Assembly: GCF_030503675.1 (NCBI RefSeq)
Contig: NZ_CP129964.1
Span: 434,001-498,000, forward strand
Direction of reading: 5' to 3'
DNA length: 64,000 nucleotides
DNA from: Lutimonas zeaxanthinifaciens
GTDB lineage: Bacteria > Bacteroidota > Bacteroidia > Flavobacteriales > Flavobacteriaceae
Positions 39,646 through 48,964 of this stretch are shown in pieces. The notes under the pieces were generated by a model. The model was not told where the DNA came from and made no database searches. It was given only the letters and a program-made list of their open reading frames with translations. The position numbers and the translations under genes are program-made. How positions within the stretch are numbered: the first letter of the stretch is position 1; each line of letters begins with the position of its first letter.

Positions 39646-40269
39646 GTGTTAAAAGGACGGATAATACTCGTATTGGCTTTGGTTTTGAGTTTCAGTTTGC
39701 AGGCTCAGAAAAACAATGGGTTCTCATCATTGAGCGGACCTGAGAAGTGGTGGGTCATAGTTCATCCGTTTAAGGCCAAAAAGGCCCTGGAAACATCTTT
39801 GAGAACGATACAAGTCAGAGATTCTATAAAAAGTTTAGGTATTATTGGGTCTGATGATAACGGAGGTCATCTGGATGCCTTCAAACACACACTTTGGATG
39901 GTAGGTTTAACCCATAAAATAGGCCCAAAATCAGCAATCAAACTTGGAAAGGCCCATGAGAAAGGGAACTACAAGTCTTATTTAAAGGGTGATCCTGAAG
40001 ACGGAGCCTTGCCCGATAAAGCAGCCTCTGATATGGATCTTTTCAATAACGAGCAGGGTATAAGAATTGCCAGTGATAATCCTCAAGCGAGTGAAGCTCG
40101 GATCATTGCAATTATTCTCGATGAATTGCAAACAGGATCTTTAAGAATCCTCAAAAAAGAAGGACGAGTATTTCTTAATTGTGATGGCCTACCTCTAGCT
40201 AAAGAAGATATGGCCGGGACCTGGGAAAACGACAAATGCCTTGTCTCATCTGATTCACGGAATCCTTAA
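39646..40269 (+). CDS. Hypothetical secreted protein (possibly DUF6973-like)
   Basis: A protein of about 207 residues with a signal peptide from the GTG at 39646 (LKGRIILVLALVLSFSLQAQ). An upstream GTG at 39601 in the same frame would give a longer, less typical N-terminus. The central part has DDNGGHLDAFKHTLWMVGLTHKIG and KAHEKGNY, a His/Asp-rich pattern that resembles DUF6973 domains. Function is unknown and the family call is tentative. Confidence 0.72.
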   Translation: MLKGRIILVLALVLSFSLQAQKNNGFSSLSGPEKWWVIVHPFKAKKALETSLRTIQVRDSIKSLGIIGSDDNGGHLDAFKHTLWMVGLTHKIGPKSAIKLGKAHEKGNYKSYLKGDPEDGALPDKAASDMDLFNNEQGIRIASDNPQASEARIIAIILDELQTGSLRILKKEGRVFLNCDGLPLAKEDMAGTWENDKCLVSSDSRNP

Positions 40270-40291
40270 GTGGAGGCCTGTGCCACTCAAC

Positions 40292-43200
40292 TTATTTTAA
40301 AGTATCATAATCTTTAAAAATGCTGATGTTGGCCTCTTCAACCTGCTTTCTGTATGCTGTCCACTCTCTGTCGTAAAAATCATTGATGTGATCAATTACC
40401 GGGTTCAATTTAGTTTCAGCATTTTGGATCAATTGTTTTTCTGTTTTGCCCGGTGCCTTCATCAAATACCAAACATAGCTGATCGCTTTGTCCAGATACG
40501 AAATATTCGAAGGTTTTTCAGGAGCCGTAATTCCCTGCCTTTTATCTTCTTTACCAAAAACTTCATCCATAAGAAGATCGATCGATTTCTGAATGCTGTC
40601 ACTGGCCTTTATCAGGTCATCAAATTTATCTTTATCGGTTTTCTTTGCCTGTGTTTTCACCCCTGACGCAACTTTTTTTGACTCTTTCAGTCTTTCCGCG
40701 GCCCTGAATGCCAGATCTCTTTTTTGATAAAGGGTTTTAAGTATCTCATATTTTTGAACCAAAACCTCTTGAGACATTTCTATTCTTGGGTCATAGGCTA
40801 CCTCGATCTGAGTAGAGTCCGATTGTCCCAGATAACTCATTTTTAGGACATAGGTCCCGGGTACAACATAAGCGCCCGCAGGTTCATTTTTGGTATTGAC
40901 TTCTTCTCTTGAAGGCGAAAACACACCTTTTTCTCTTAAATCCCAATAGGTTCTGTGAATCCCGTTTTCTTTTGGTAATTTGGGCTTTAAGGTTCGAATC
41001 AATTGATGGTTCATCGTATAAATCTCAAGAATAAGGCTATCTTTTCGTATTTCCTTACTTTCTTCAGGATCAATCGTAGAATCACTGGCAGAGTCATTAA
41101 GGTTAGCGTCACTGTTATTGCCGGAGTCACCTGATTTTTCCTCTTTTTTTATGGCGAAGCTTATCATGGCACCGCTTTTTCTGTTTTCTCCGTTAAAGAT
41201 GGCATTGCCGGCAAACCTTGTTCCGTTGGCTTCCTGATATTTCGCTAAATAGGCTTTTGGAGGGTCAAATAAGGTTAAGGTCCTTTCAAAGAGGCCGGGC
41301 CCCTCAGAGGCTAACTGCCTCAACGGACGAATATCGTCAATGATGTAAAATGATCTACCAAAGGTGGCTATGGCAAGGTCGTGTTCAGTTGGATGAATCA
41401 TCATATCCATTGTAGGTGCACTTGGATAGTTCTCGGTCCATTTATTCCAGTTTTTTCCTTCATCCAGGCTGAGATATAGCCCGTATTCTGTTCCCAGAAA
41501 CAAAAGATTTTTATTGACAGGATCCTGAACCATTGACAAACTATAACCAAATTCTTCATTCTTTCCCTGCAATAAATTTTGCCAGGTCTTCCCGTAGTCC
41601 CTGGTTCTTAGCAAATAGGGCTTGAAGTCAAAATTTCGATAATTATTCATCACAACATAGGCTTCACCTTTGTTAAAGGTGGAGGTTTTTATCTGTGCAA
41701 TCCATCCATCTTTTGGGATTCCTGCCATAGAAGGGCTGATATCGGTCCAGGATTTTCCTCCGTCTTTAGTCAATTGAACCCGACCATCGTCAGTTCCTAC
41801 CCATAATTCTCCTTCGACCATGGAACTAGGGCTAATCGCTAAAATACTGCAGTAATTCTCGGCTCCTGTGGCATCCATAGTCAACCCGCCACTATCATAT
41901 TGCTTTTGTTTATCGGGATCATTTGTTGTTAGATCCGGCGAAATTATTTCCCATTCGTGTCCTTTATTGGATGATTTATGGACAAACTGACTGCCAAAAT
42001 AAATTGTTTTTTGATCAAACGGATCGATGGCTATTGCAGAATTCCAGTTAAATCTGAGCTTGATATCCGGATCGGGATGAACCGGCCTGATTGACTTAGT
42101 TGCCCCGGTCTGACGATCGTATTGGCTCACATATCCCTGTTGAGACATGCCATAGCCGTATCTTGTGTTTTGAGGATCAGGTATCACATCAAATCCATCG
42201 CCAAATAAGATCTCCTGCCAGTAAGAATTTCTTATACCTTGAGATCGAAGAACGTAGGAAGGGCCTACCCAGGTTCCGTTATCCTGCATTCCTCCATAAA
42301 CGTTGTACGGAAATTCGTTATCAATGTTAATATGGTAAAATTGTCCTACAGGAAGATTTTCCACAAATCTCCAGGTCTTTCCCTTATCCTTGGTAATATT
42401 TAACCCCCCGTCATTTCCATCGATCATGAAGTCGGGATTTTCCGGATGGATCCACCAGGCATGATGATCAGGGTGAATTCCCGCATTACTGTTATAAGCC
42501 GGCATCAATTGCTTAAAGCTCTTGCCGCCGTCAATGCTGTAATTTACATAAGTAAATACCGTATAGATACGATGTTCATTTTGCGGGTCGACAAAAATAT
42601 CGGAATAATAAAAGGGCCGGTTTCCGATACCACTACTGCCACGGCCGGAAGAATTACTGTTGATGAGATTCCATTTGAAACCTCCATCTTCTGATTTGTA
42701 CAAGCCATTTTTCTTGGACTCTATGAGGGCATAAACCACTTTGGGGTTGCTTCGGGAAATAGCAAGGCCTATTCTTCCAAGGTCCCCTTTTGGAAGCCCG
42801 TCCTTGTCCGTTTTTCGGGTCCAGTTTTCACCACCGTCAAAGCTTATATATAATCCGGAACCTTTTCCTCCTGATTTAAAGGTGTAAGGTTTTCTTCTGT
42901 GATCCCACATGGCAGCAATAAGTTTATTCGGATTATTGGCATCGACCACCAAATCCGCCGCCCCTGTTTTGTTATCGACAAAAAGAATCTTGTCCCAGGT
43001 CTTTCCTCCGTCTTTGGTTTTATAAACACCTCGTTCAGGGTGCTCACCCCAGGGAGATCCGATTGCGGCAACATAGACGATATCGGGATTGTCACGATCT
43101 ACAATAATACGGTGAATATTCCTTGTTTTCTCTAATCCCATCAATTTCCAGGTCGCCCCACCATCGAGGCTCTTGTATATTCCAAAGCCTCCATTGGAAC

Positions 43201-43531
43201 TATTCCTGGGATTACCTTCGCCCGTACCCACCCAGATAACGTCAGGATTACTTTGCTGGATACAAATGGCTCCAACGGATTGTAAATTTTCTTTATCAAA
43301 AACAGGGGTCCAGGAAATTCCTTCACTTTCTGACTTCCATACACCACCTGAGGCAGCTCCGACATAAATTATATTGGGCTGGTCATTCACCACATCAATT
43401 GCAGTTATTCTTCCACTCATACCGGCCGGACCAATTGGTCTTGGATTTATGCCTTTCAAATTTTGAATATCGAATTTCTGAGAATAACATAAGTTACTGA
43501 AAACTAAAATAATAAGTATAATTTTTTTCAT
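40292..43531 (-). CDS. VPS10/BNR-repeat beta-propeller protein, secreted
   Basis: A 1079-residue exported protein. The signal peptide is MKKIILIILVFSNLCYSQKF, from the ATG at 43531. An earlier ATG at 43585 in the same frame would hide this signal. Many BNR/sortilin-type repeats follow, with the Asp-box pattern S.DGG..W (SLDGGATWKLM, TKDGGKTWDKI, SFDGGENWTRK, SEDGGFKWNLI, DEGKNWNKW). The region after about residue 780 is different: an acidic linker and a lysine-rich coiled-coil-like end. It is often called a glycosyl hydrolase, but no catalytic residues support that. Confidence 0.85.
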   Translation of the reverse strand: MKKIILIILVFSNLCYSQKFDIQNLKGINPRPIGPAGMSGRITAIDVVNDQPNIIYVGAASGGVWKSESEGISWTPVFDKENLQSVGAICIQQSNPDVIWVGTGEGNPRNSSNGGFGIYKSLDGGATWKLMGLEKTRNIHRIIVDRDNPDIVYVAAIGSPWGEHPERGVYKTKDGGKTWDKILFVDNKTGAADLVVDANNPNKLIAAMWDHRRKPYTFKSGGKGSGLYISFDGGENWTRKTDKDGLPKGDLGRIGLAISRSNPKVVYALIESKKNGLYKSEDGGFKWNLINSNSSGRGSSGIGNRPFYYSDIFVDPQNEHRIYTVFTYVNYSIDGGKSFKQLMPAYNSNAGIHPDHHAWWIHPENPDFMIDGNDGGLNITKDKGKTWRFVENLPVGQFYHINIDNEFPYNVYGGMQDNGTWVGPSYVLRSQGIRNSYWQEILFGDGFDVIPDPQNTRYGYGMSQQGYVSQYDRQTGATKSIRPVHPDPDIKLRFNWNSAIAIDPFDQKTIYFGSQFVHKSSNKGHEWEIISPDLTTNDPDKQKQYDSGGLTMDATGAENYCSILAISPSSMVEGELWVGTDDGRVQLTKDGGKSWTDISPSMAGIPKDGWIAQIKTSTFNKGEAYVVMNNYRNFDFKPYLLRTRDYGKTWQNLLQGKNEEFGYSLSMVQDPVNKNLLFLGTEYGLYLSLDEGKNWNKWTENYPSAPTMDMMIHPTEHDLAIATFGRSFYIIDDIRPLRQLASEGPGLFERTLTLFDPPKAYLAKYQEANGTRFAGNAIFNGENRKSGAMISFAIKKEEKSGDSGNNSDANLNDSASDSTIDPEESKEIRKDSLILEIYTMNHQLIRTLKPKLPKENGIHRTYWDLREKGVFSPSREEVNTKNEPAGAYVVPGTYVLKMSYLGQSDSTQIEVAYDPRIEMSQEVLVQKYEILKTLYQKRDLAFRAAERLKESKKVASGVKTQAKKTDKDKFDDLIKASDSIQKSIDLLMDEVFGKEDKRQGITAPEKPSNISYLDKAISYVWYLMKAPGKTEKQLIQNAETKLNPVIDHINDFYDREWTAYRKQVEEANISIFKDYDTLK

Positions 43532-43614
43532 ATAATAATTGTTAGTGCCCTTGGAAGGCTTTGCCGGTTTTTTGGTATATTGCATATCAATATTACAAAG
43601 AACTTTTGATTAGA

Positions 43615-44424
43615 ATGCAAACAAGCCTCATTAAATATTTTAGCCTGTTAATTTTTTTCTTATTCGGGACTGTTCAAATAATTTGGGCTCAGGACTATTT
43701 ACCCGAAGTACCTAAAAATCAAACCAGTGTTTATGACCAGGCTCAAATGATGAGCAAGGCAGAATCGAAAAACCTTGAGAGAAAACTAATTAATTACAGC
43801 GATACCACTTCAACTCAGATCGTGGTCATTACGATCAATTCGCTCGAAGGGAACGATATTGCCTTATACGCAACAGAACTGGCTCACAAATGGGGGATAG
43901 GACAAAAAGGTAAGGACAATGGCATTATTTTACTAGTGTCCAAAACAGATAGGAAAATGACGATCAGAACGGGCTACGGAGTAGAACATTTACTGACTGA
44001 CGCACTTTCTAAAAGGATCATTGAAAATATAATTACCCCAGAGTTTAAAAGAGGAAACTTTTACAAAGGCCTGGATGAAGGAACCGATGCCATTATTGCC
44101 ATAATGAGCGGTGAATATCAGGGCGAAAGGCCATATGAGGAGCCCAACGGTAAGTTTTCAGCATTTATAATTGTCATTATTTTCATCGTCATCATGATCA
44201 TACTTTCCAGAAGGAACAAGGGAGGTGGCAGAAACAGAGGGAGAAGGTCCGGTGGATTTTCTTTACTGGATGCCATTATACTGAGCAACGCAGGGCGAGG
44301 CGGATTCGGTAGCCGTGGAGGAGGGTTTGGTGGAGGTTCCGGAGGAGGCTTTGGAGGCGGAGGCTTCGGTGGAGGCTTCGGCGGAGGCGGCTTTGGCGGT
44401 GGCGGGGCCAGTGGCGGTTGGTAA
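43615..44424 (+). CDS. TPM domain membrane protein (YgcG-like) with Gly-rich tail
   Basis: A 269-residue protein. The ATG at 43615 gives the signal MQTSLIKYFSLLIFFLFG. The TPM (phosphatase-like) domain covers about residues 35-170 (VYDQAQMMSKAESKNLERKL, KWGIGQKGKDNGIILLVSK, RIIENIITPEFKRGNFYKG). A membrane helix (FSAFIIVIIFIVIMIILS) and a basic stretch follow. The tail is almost pure glycine and phenylalanine repeats ending GASGGW, as in YgcG-type proteins. The phosphatase activity of the family is debated. Confidence 0.88.
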   Translation: MQTSLIKYFSLLIFFLFGTVQIIWAQDYLPEVPKNQTSVYDQAQMMSKAESKNLERKLINYSDTTSTQIVVITINSLEGNDIALYATELAHKWGIGQKGKDNGIILLVSKTDRKMTIRTGYGVEHLLTDALSKRIIENIITPEFKRGNFYKGLDEGTDAIIAIMSGEYQGERPYEEPNGKFSAFIIVIIFIVIMIILSRRNKGGGRNRGRRSGGFSLLDAIILSNAGRGGFGSRGGGFGGGSGGGFGGGGFGGGFGGGGFGGGGASGGW

Positions 44425-44429
44425 ACCGA

Positions 44430-44948
44430 TCAAATATCTTTTTTTGCCAGAGTAGGATGTATTTTAGGGATTGCCATTAATCCTGCAGATCCGTACCATT
44501 CTTTTAATTCCATAACAAGAATGCCTTGTTTTATTGAGGGATCTGTTTCTGTTAATAATCTGGCCTCATCGATTGACTGGACATCAAAAATGTAAATTCC
44601 TCTAAGGTCTTCATTCCCAAAAAAAGGCCCTGCCAAGACCAGTTTACCTTCTTCTGCAAGTTTACTGATATTATCAAGATGGGCTCTTTGAAGTTTATCC
44701 CTCTTTATTGAATCGAGGCTTTTATTTGGCCCTCTTTTTAAAAAGGCGATTACATATTTTTTCATTCCATACTCATCAGCTCCATAAGAGGCTGCGGAGA
44801 TCGAATCATATTCGGAAATTACTTCAAGTGTTTTTTGATTTTCATTTGATTCTTCTGTTGTCTCTTTTATTCTATTCTGGCAATTCAGGAATAGTAATGA
44901 ACAAGCAATTACCATAACAAGACTAAAATCAAATTGTTTCATGATCAA
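44430..44948 (-). CDS. YCII-related domain lipoprotein
   Basis: A 172-residue protein. The signal peptide has a lipobox at LLFLNCQNR. The C-terminal half is a YCII-like fold (YVIAFLKRGPNKSLDSIKRD, LQRAHLDNISKLAEEGKLVLAGP, DLRGIYIFDVQSIDEARLL). The conserved histidine after RA is present. The function is unknown. It is convergent with the TPM gene. ATGs at 44948 and 44942 are both possible. Confidence 0.82.
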   Translation of the reverse strand: MIMKQFDFSLVMVIACSLLFLNCQNRIKETTEESNENQKTLEVISEYDSISAASYGADEYGMKKYVIAFLKRGPNKSLDSIKRDKLQRAHLDNISKLAEEGKLVLAGPFFGNEDLRGIYIFDVQSIDEARLLTETDPSIKQGILVMELKEWYGSAGLMAIPKIHPTLAKKDI

Positions 44949-44965
44949 AAATAATTTTATGATCT

Positions 44966-44973
44966 CAAAGATA
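44966..44973 (-). promoter_or_regulatory. -7 element (TATCTTTG) for the YCII lipoprotein gene
   Basis: A full TAnnTTTG match on the minus strand, 17 bases upstream of the ATG at 44948. Confidence 0.55.
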
Positions 44974-45008
44974 ATAAATACAACTTTATACGTTTTTAGC
45001 CGGGTTTA

Positions 45009-45896
45009 TCACTTTTTTTTCTGATAAACGGCACAAAGAAATTCACCTCTTTTACCACAGACAACTTTTTCATCACTCATCATTGATTTTAGACTTACCG
45101 AAAGTTTTCTCACAGGTATCCAGAGCGCATCAATTTTCTTAAGAGAATCTTTTAACCTTGAATTAGAACCGGATTTACTCTTTCTAAGTAATTTTCCGTC
45201 CTTATCCAGAATTGCAGCTCGTTTTCTTTGGCGCGCTCGCTGAATGTTATAAATAGTTGGTTTTTTCTCATAGAATTCACTGAAATCAACAAATGAGGTA
45301 GTTAGATTCAATTGGTTCCCTATGTGCTCCATTGAGTTTTCGCTCAACCACCAATGATGAACCGGTGGTGACTCTGTGTCATAAACGACAGTTTCCGGAG
45401 CGATGGATCTATTAGGTGTAGTAACAATTATAAAACCCGAATCATTTATAAGTTCTGAAATAGCCTTGATAAACTGAACTGGTAAGTTCACATGTTCAAT
45501 CACTTCTGTTAGTATGGCCACGTCATATTGGCCTCGGTGACTTTTGGCATGATCAAAAAGATCCGCATCAAGATAAAGATTCCCAAAATTTTCTCTTGCT
45601 TTCTTAACCGCCTTGCTTGAAACATCCATTCCATGAATATCATATCCTTCCATTTTCAAAGCGTAAGTAAGATATCCAAGCCCACTTCCTATTTCAAGTA
45701 TTTTAACCTTTGATTTTTCCTTCACAATTTGGGCTAAAGCTTGTTTAACAGCCCAATAAGCTTCATTGGATCTTGCAAGATATTCCAGTGGATCCTTTTT
45801 GCTTTTAATATTCGAAAAATATCTCCAATACCTGCTGTAACCCGGAACTTCGTGCCCGTTCATATAGATGGAATCGTATATTTCTGAAGCGTCCAC
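45009..45896 (-). CDS. Class I SAM-dependent methyltransferase; N-terminal part lacks a canonical start
   Basis: The first usable start codon is a GTG at 45896, giving 295 residues with motif I VKILEIGSGLGYLTYALKM and VAILTEVIEHVNLPVQF. The same frame stays open upstream to the region of the der stop. It encodes a convincing zinc ribbon, with CDIC codons at 46005-46016 and CQKC codons at 45921-45932, and leads smoothly into FSLPRVDASEIYDS. The same arrangement is complete in the methyltransferase at 35443-36090. No ATG, GTG or TTG occurs between the in-frame stop and GTG 45896. The natural start may therefore be non-canonical (ATA codons are present) or lost by mutation. Confidence 0.8.
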   Translation of the reverse strand: MDASEIYDSIYMNGHEVPGYSRYWRYFSNIKSKKDPLEYLARSNEAYWAVKQALAQIVKEKSKVKILEIGSGLGYLTYALKMEGYDIHGMDVSSKAVKKARENFGNLYLDADLFDHAKSHRGQYDVAILTEVIEHVNLPVQFIKAISELINDSGFIIVTTPNRSIAPETVVYDTESPPVHHWWLSENSMEHIGNQLNLTTSFVDFSEFYEKKPTIYNIQRARQRKRAAILDKDGKLLRKSKSGSNSRLKDSLKKIDALWIPVRKLSVSLKSMMSDEKVVCGKRGEFLCAVYQKKK

Positions 45897-46045
45897 CCTA
45901 GGTAGGCTAAAGGATGTATTGCACTTTTGACAATGGTAAATTTTGTAAGTTTTACCTTGCTGATAACCATGTAATTTTTCTTCTTTTAATACAGCAGAAG
46001 AATCACAGATGTCACAATTTATATGTTCAGGAGTTATTGATGAAT

Positions 46046-47350
46046 TTATTTTTTTCGCATGTAAATAACAATGGGAACGCCCGTAAAATTATAAAGTTCC
46101 CTCAGTTTATTTTCGAGAAAGCGTTTATACGGATCTTTTACGTATTGCGGCAAATTAGCGAAAAAAGCAAATTGAGGGGTTGGGGTTGGCAATTGCATAC
46201 AGTATTTTATCTTAATGTATTTTCCCTTGTAGGCCGGAGGAGGATTATGCTGAATAATCTCAAGCATGGTCTCGTTCAATTTGCTGGTTGGTATTTTTTG
46301 TTTTCGGTTGTTATAGACTTCAACTGCTTTTTCAATGGCCTTAAATATTCTTTGTTTGGTCAAAGCCGATATAAAAACGATCGGTACATCGGTAAACGGA
46401 GCCGTTTCTTTTCGGATTCTCTCCTCGAATTGTTTGGTGGTGTAATTGTCCTTTTCAACCAAATCCCATTTATTGACCAGGATGACGATACCCTTTTTAT
46501 TTTTTTCAGCCAGCCAGAAGATATTTTGATCCTGGCCTTCAAATCCACGTGTGGCATCAATAATAAGAACACATACATCACTGTATTCAATGGCCCGGAC
46601 TGATCGCATGACAGAATAAAACTCCAGATCATCCTTGACCTTGGACTTCTTTCTTATTCCGGCGGTGTCCACCAAATTAAAATCAAATCCGAATCTGTTG
46701 TATTTGGTATCATTGGAATCTCTTGTGGTTCCTGCAATGTCTGTTACGATATAACGATCTTCTCCGATCAACGCATTGATAAAAGAAGATTTTCCTGCAT
46801 TGGGCCTTCCCACCACTGCAAACCGGGGCAAATCATCATCAACTTTATCCTCTTTCTCAGGAAGCGCTTCCACAACGGCATCAAGTAATTCGCCGGTTCC
46901 ACTACCATTGGTGCTTGCGATGGTATAATAATCTCCCAGTCCCAATGAATAAAATTCAACGGCATCAGCCGCACGTTTGGAGTTATCCACTTTATTTACC
47001 GCTAAAAAAACGGGTTTTTTAACCTGTCTCAAAAGTTGTGCAACTTCTTCGTCCATTCCCGTAACCCCACTTTCCACATCCACCATAAAAATGATGGCAT
47101 CTGCTTCATCAATGGCCAGCTCCACCTGCTTGTCGATTTCAGCTTCAAAAATATCATCACTTCCCACTACATAACCACCTGTGTCAATCACCGAAAATTC
47201 TCTGCCGTTCCAGTCCGTCTTTCCATAATGCCTGTCTCGTGTTACTCCACTTACGGCATCGACAATTGCCTCCCGTCTTTGAATCAATCGATTAAAGAGG
47301 GTTGATTTACCTACATTCGGCCTTCCGACAATTGCAACAATGTTTCCCAT
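46046..47350 (-). CDS. der: Ribosome-associated GTPase Der (EngA)
   Basis: A 434-residue essential GTPase for 50S ribosome assembly, with two GTPase domains in tandem and a KH-like C-terminus. G1 motifs are [12 protein letters not shown] and [13 protein letters not shown]3 motifs are DTGGYV and [10 protein letters not shown], and G4 motifs are NKVD and NKWD. The ATG at 47350 ([16 protein letters not shown]) is preferred over an in-frame one at 47374, which lies inside the promoter. Its stop overlaps the start region of the downstream methyltransferase. Confidence 0.96.
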   Translation of the reverse strand: MGNIVAIVGRPNVGKSTLFNRLIQRREAIVDAVSGVTRDRHYGKTDWNGREFSVIDTGGYVVGSDDIFEAEIDKQVELAIDEADAIIFMVDVESGVTGMDEEVAQLLRQVKKPVFLAVNKVDNSKRAADAVEFYSLGLGDYYTIASTNGSGTGELLDAVVEALPEKEDKVDDDLPRFAVVGRPNAGKSSFINALIGEDRYIVTDIAGTTRDSNDTKYNRFGFDFNLVDTAGIRKKSKVKDDLEFYSVMRSVRAIEYSDVCVLIIDATRGFEGQDQNIFWLAEKNKKGIVILVNKWDLVEKDNYTTKQFEERIRKETAPFTDVPIVFISALTKQRIFKAIEKAVEVYNNRKQKIPTSKLNETMLEIIQHNPPPAYKGKYIKIKYCMQLPTPTPQFAFFANLPQYVKDPYKRFLENKLRELYNFTGVPIVIYMRKK

Positions 47351-47371
47351 GTTTTCTTTATAAAATCGCTG

Positions 47372-47379
47372 CAAAGATA
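47372..47379 (-). promoter_or_regulatory. -7 element (TATCTTTG) for der
   Basis: A full TAnnTTTG match on the minus strand, 21 bases upstream of the der ATG at 47350. Confidence 0.6.
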
Positions 47380-47453
47380 AGCTTATAAACTTGAATCGTA
47401 AAACTCAGGCTGAGATAAGAAAAAAAGTATATATTTACTTTAAAACCCTGCCG

Positions 47454-47972
47454 ATGAACGATCCAATTCATGATGATGAATTAAACAGAATTCTATTAAA
47501 ACCAAGATTCAGGATAGAACTCGATGCCTCTGAAGAGGAGGTGATCAGGCGATTCCGTGAAAAGTTGGGCGAAAAGGATTGTGTTTACGGGAGTAAGATC
47601 GTTGATCATCATATCGTTATCGATGTCCCCAAAAGTGATGAGCATTTCTGGTCTCCGCAATTGCATGTGGAAGTAGAAAAAGAGGAGGAGAAAACCATAG
47701 TTAAGGGAATATTAGGGCCGAAACCCAAAATCTGGACCTTTTTTATCTTTTTACACTTTGCAGTCGCGGTAACTTTTTTCGTTTTTTTTGTGGTCTTTTA
47801 TTCCAGATGGAGTCTGGATCAGGACTATGAATTTTATATGGTCATGTGTTTACTTATGCCTGTTTTATGGGTTGTCCTGTATTTTTTCGGACAGCTGGGC
47901 AAGAAATTCGGTTACAAGCAAATGGTCGGGCTTCACAATTTTCTGATCAAAGCCATAAGAGACCCGAAATAA
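47454..47972 (+). CDS. Hypothetical membrane protein
   Basis: A 172-residue protein from the ATG at 47454 (MNDPIHDDELNRILLKPRF). A TTG at 47391 in the same frame is possible but lies close to the der promoter. The N-terminal half is soluble and charged and looks like a small alpha/beta domain (FRIELDASEEEVIRRFREKL). Two hydrophobic segments follow, at about residues 88-115 and 122-145. No family was recognised. Confidence 0.75.
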   Translation: MNDPIHDDELNRILLKPRFRIELDASEEEVIRRFREKLGEKDCVYGSKIVDHHIVIDVPKSDEHFWSPQLHVEVEKEEEKTIVKGILGPKPKIWTFFIFLHFAVAVTFFVFFVVFYSRWSLDQDYEFYMVMCLLMPVLWVVLYFFGQLGKKFGYKQMVGLHNFLIKAIRDPK

Positions 47973-48044
47973 ACAGGTCGAAACCCCTCATGATATTTAC
48001 CCGTATTAATGTCTCCCTCAGTTGCCCTTCAGTAATGGATGGTT

Positions 48045-48872
48045 TCAATCCAGAATTTCTTCAAGAATGATATTCATTTCAGACTGTAATTCAGTTGCCT
48101 TTTCTCTCGCTTTTTCAGCAAAATCCCTTTCCGCTGAAGCATAGATTATTCCTCGTGAAGAATTGATCAAAAGTCCGATATCACGATTCAATCCGAACTT
48201 ACATACGCCTTGAAGGTCTCCGCCCTGAGCACCTACCCCGGGTACAAGAAGGAAATGGTCGGGAACAATTTTTCGTATCTTTTGAAAGTATTCGGGCCTT
48301 GTAGCACCCACAACATACATCAACTGCTCACTGTTTTTCCATCCTAAAGAGGTTTCCAGAACATTTTCATAAAGGGTTTTTCCGCTTTTATCTTCGTTCA
48401 CCTGGAAATCCAGGCCTCCTTTATTTGAAGTCAGGGCCAGCATGATTGTAAACTTGTTTTCAAAAGCCAGAAAGGGCTCCACGGAGTCACTGCCCATATA
48501 GGGTGCAACCGTAACAGAATCAAATTCCATGTCTTCAAAAAACGCCTTGGCGTAGCGTGTGGAAGTATTTCCAATATCACCTCTTTTGGCATCGGCTATC
48601 GTAAAGACAGAAGGGTAGTTCTTATTCAGGTAATCAATAGTCTTGACAAGGCTTTTCCAGCCCTTTAATCCGTAGGCTTCATAAAAAGCCGTGTTCGGCT
48701 TATAAGCAACCACCAGGTCATGTGTGGCATCAATAATTGCCTTGTTAAATTCAAAGATCGGGTCTTCGGTATCGAGTAAATGTGGTGGTATTTTATCGAT
48801 ATCAACATCAAGACCTACGCATAGAAATGATTTTTTAGCTTTGATCTGATGAATAAGCTCTTTTTTCGTCAT
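48045..48872 (-). CDS. pyrF: Orotidine 5'-phosphate decarboxylase
   Basis: This enzyme makes UMP from OMP in pyrimidine synthesis. The length is 275 residues from the ATG at 48872 ([20 protein letters not shown]), matching the longer type 2 PyrF. The signature with catalytic lysine and aspartates is [32 protein letters not shown] binds phosphate. Its promoter lies back-to-back with that of tpiA. Confidence 0.94.
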   Translation of the reverse strand: MTKKELIHQIKAKKSFLCVGLDVDIDKIPPHLLDTEDPIFEFNKAIIDATHDLVVAYKPNTAFYEAYGLKGWKSLVKTIDYLNKNYPSVFTIADAKRGDIGNTSTRYAKAFFEDMEFDSVTVAPYMGSDSVEPFLAFENKFTIMLALTSNKGGLDFQVNEDKSGKTLYENVLETSLGWKNSEQLMYVVGATRPEYFQKIRKIVPDHFLLVPGVGAQGGDLQGVCKFGLNRDIGLLINSSRGIIYASAERDFAEKAREKATELQSEMNIILEEILD

Positions 48873-48893
48873 TTTTTTGAAAATTGATTGCAG

Positions 48894-48901
48894 CAAAAGT
48901 A
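48894..48901 (-). promoter_or_regulatory. -7 element (TACTTTTG) for pyrF
   Basis: A full TAnnTTTG match on the minus strand, 22 bases upstream of the pyrF ATG. It lies 20 bases from the divergent tpiA -7 element. Confidence 0.6.
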
Positions 48902-48921
48902 ATCAATTTATCAGTTTAGGT

Positions 48922-48929
48922 TATCTTTG
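48922..48929 (+). promoter_or_regulatory. -7 element (TATCTTTG) for tpiA
   Basis: A full TAnnTTTG match on the plus strand, 35 bases before the tpiA ATG at 48965. An upstream in-frame ATG at 48929 would sit on this element and is rejected. Confidence 0.6.
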
Positions 48930-48964
48930 TGCTTCATTTTAATTTCAATCAAAAATTCAATTTA

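Noticed and set aside
40292-43531. Annotation as an active glycoside hydrolase.
   Set aside because: Only BNR/Asp-box repeats are visible. No catalytic residues of a glycosidase family were identified, so it is described as a propeller protein.
44281-44424. G-rich DNA repeats read as a non-coding repeat.
   Set aside because: They encode the Gly/Phe-rich tail of the TPM protein, in frame up to the stop.
45914-46603. A 229-residue open frame on the plus strand opposite der.
   Set aside because: It is antisense to the GTPase Der and the methyltransferase start region. Der has all GTPase motifs in the other strand, so this is a shadow frame.
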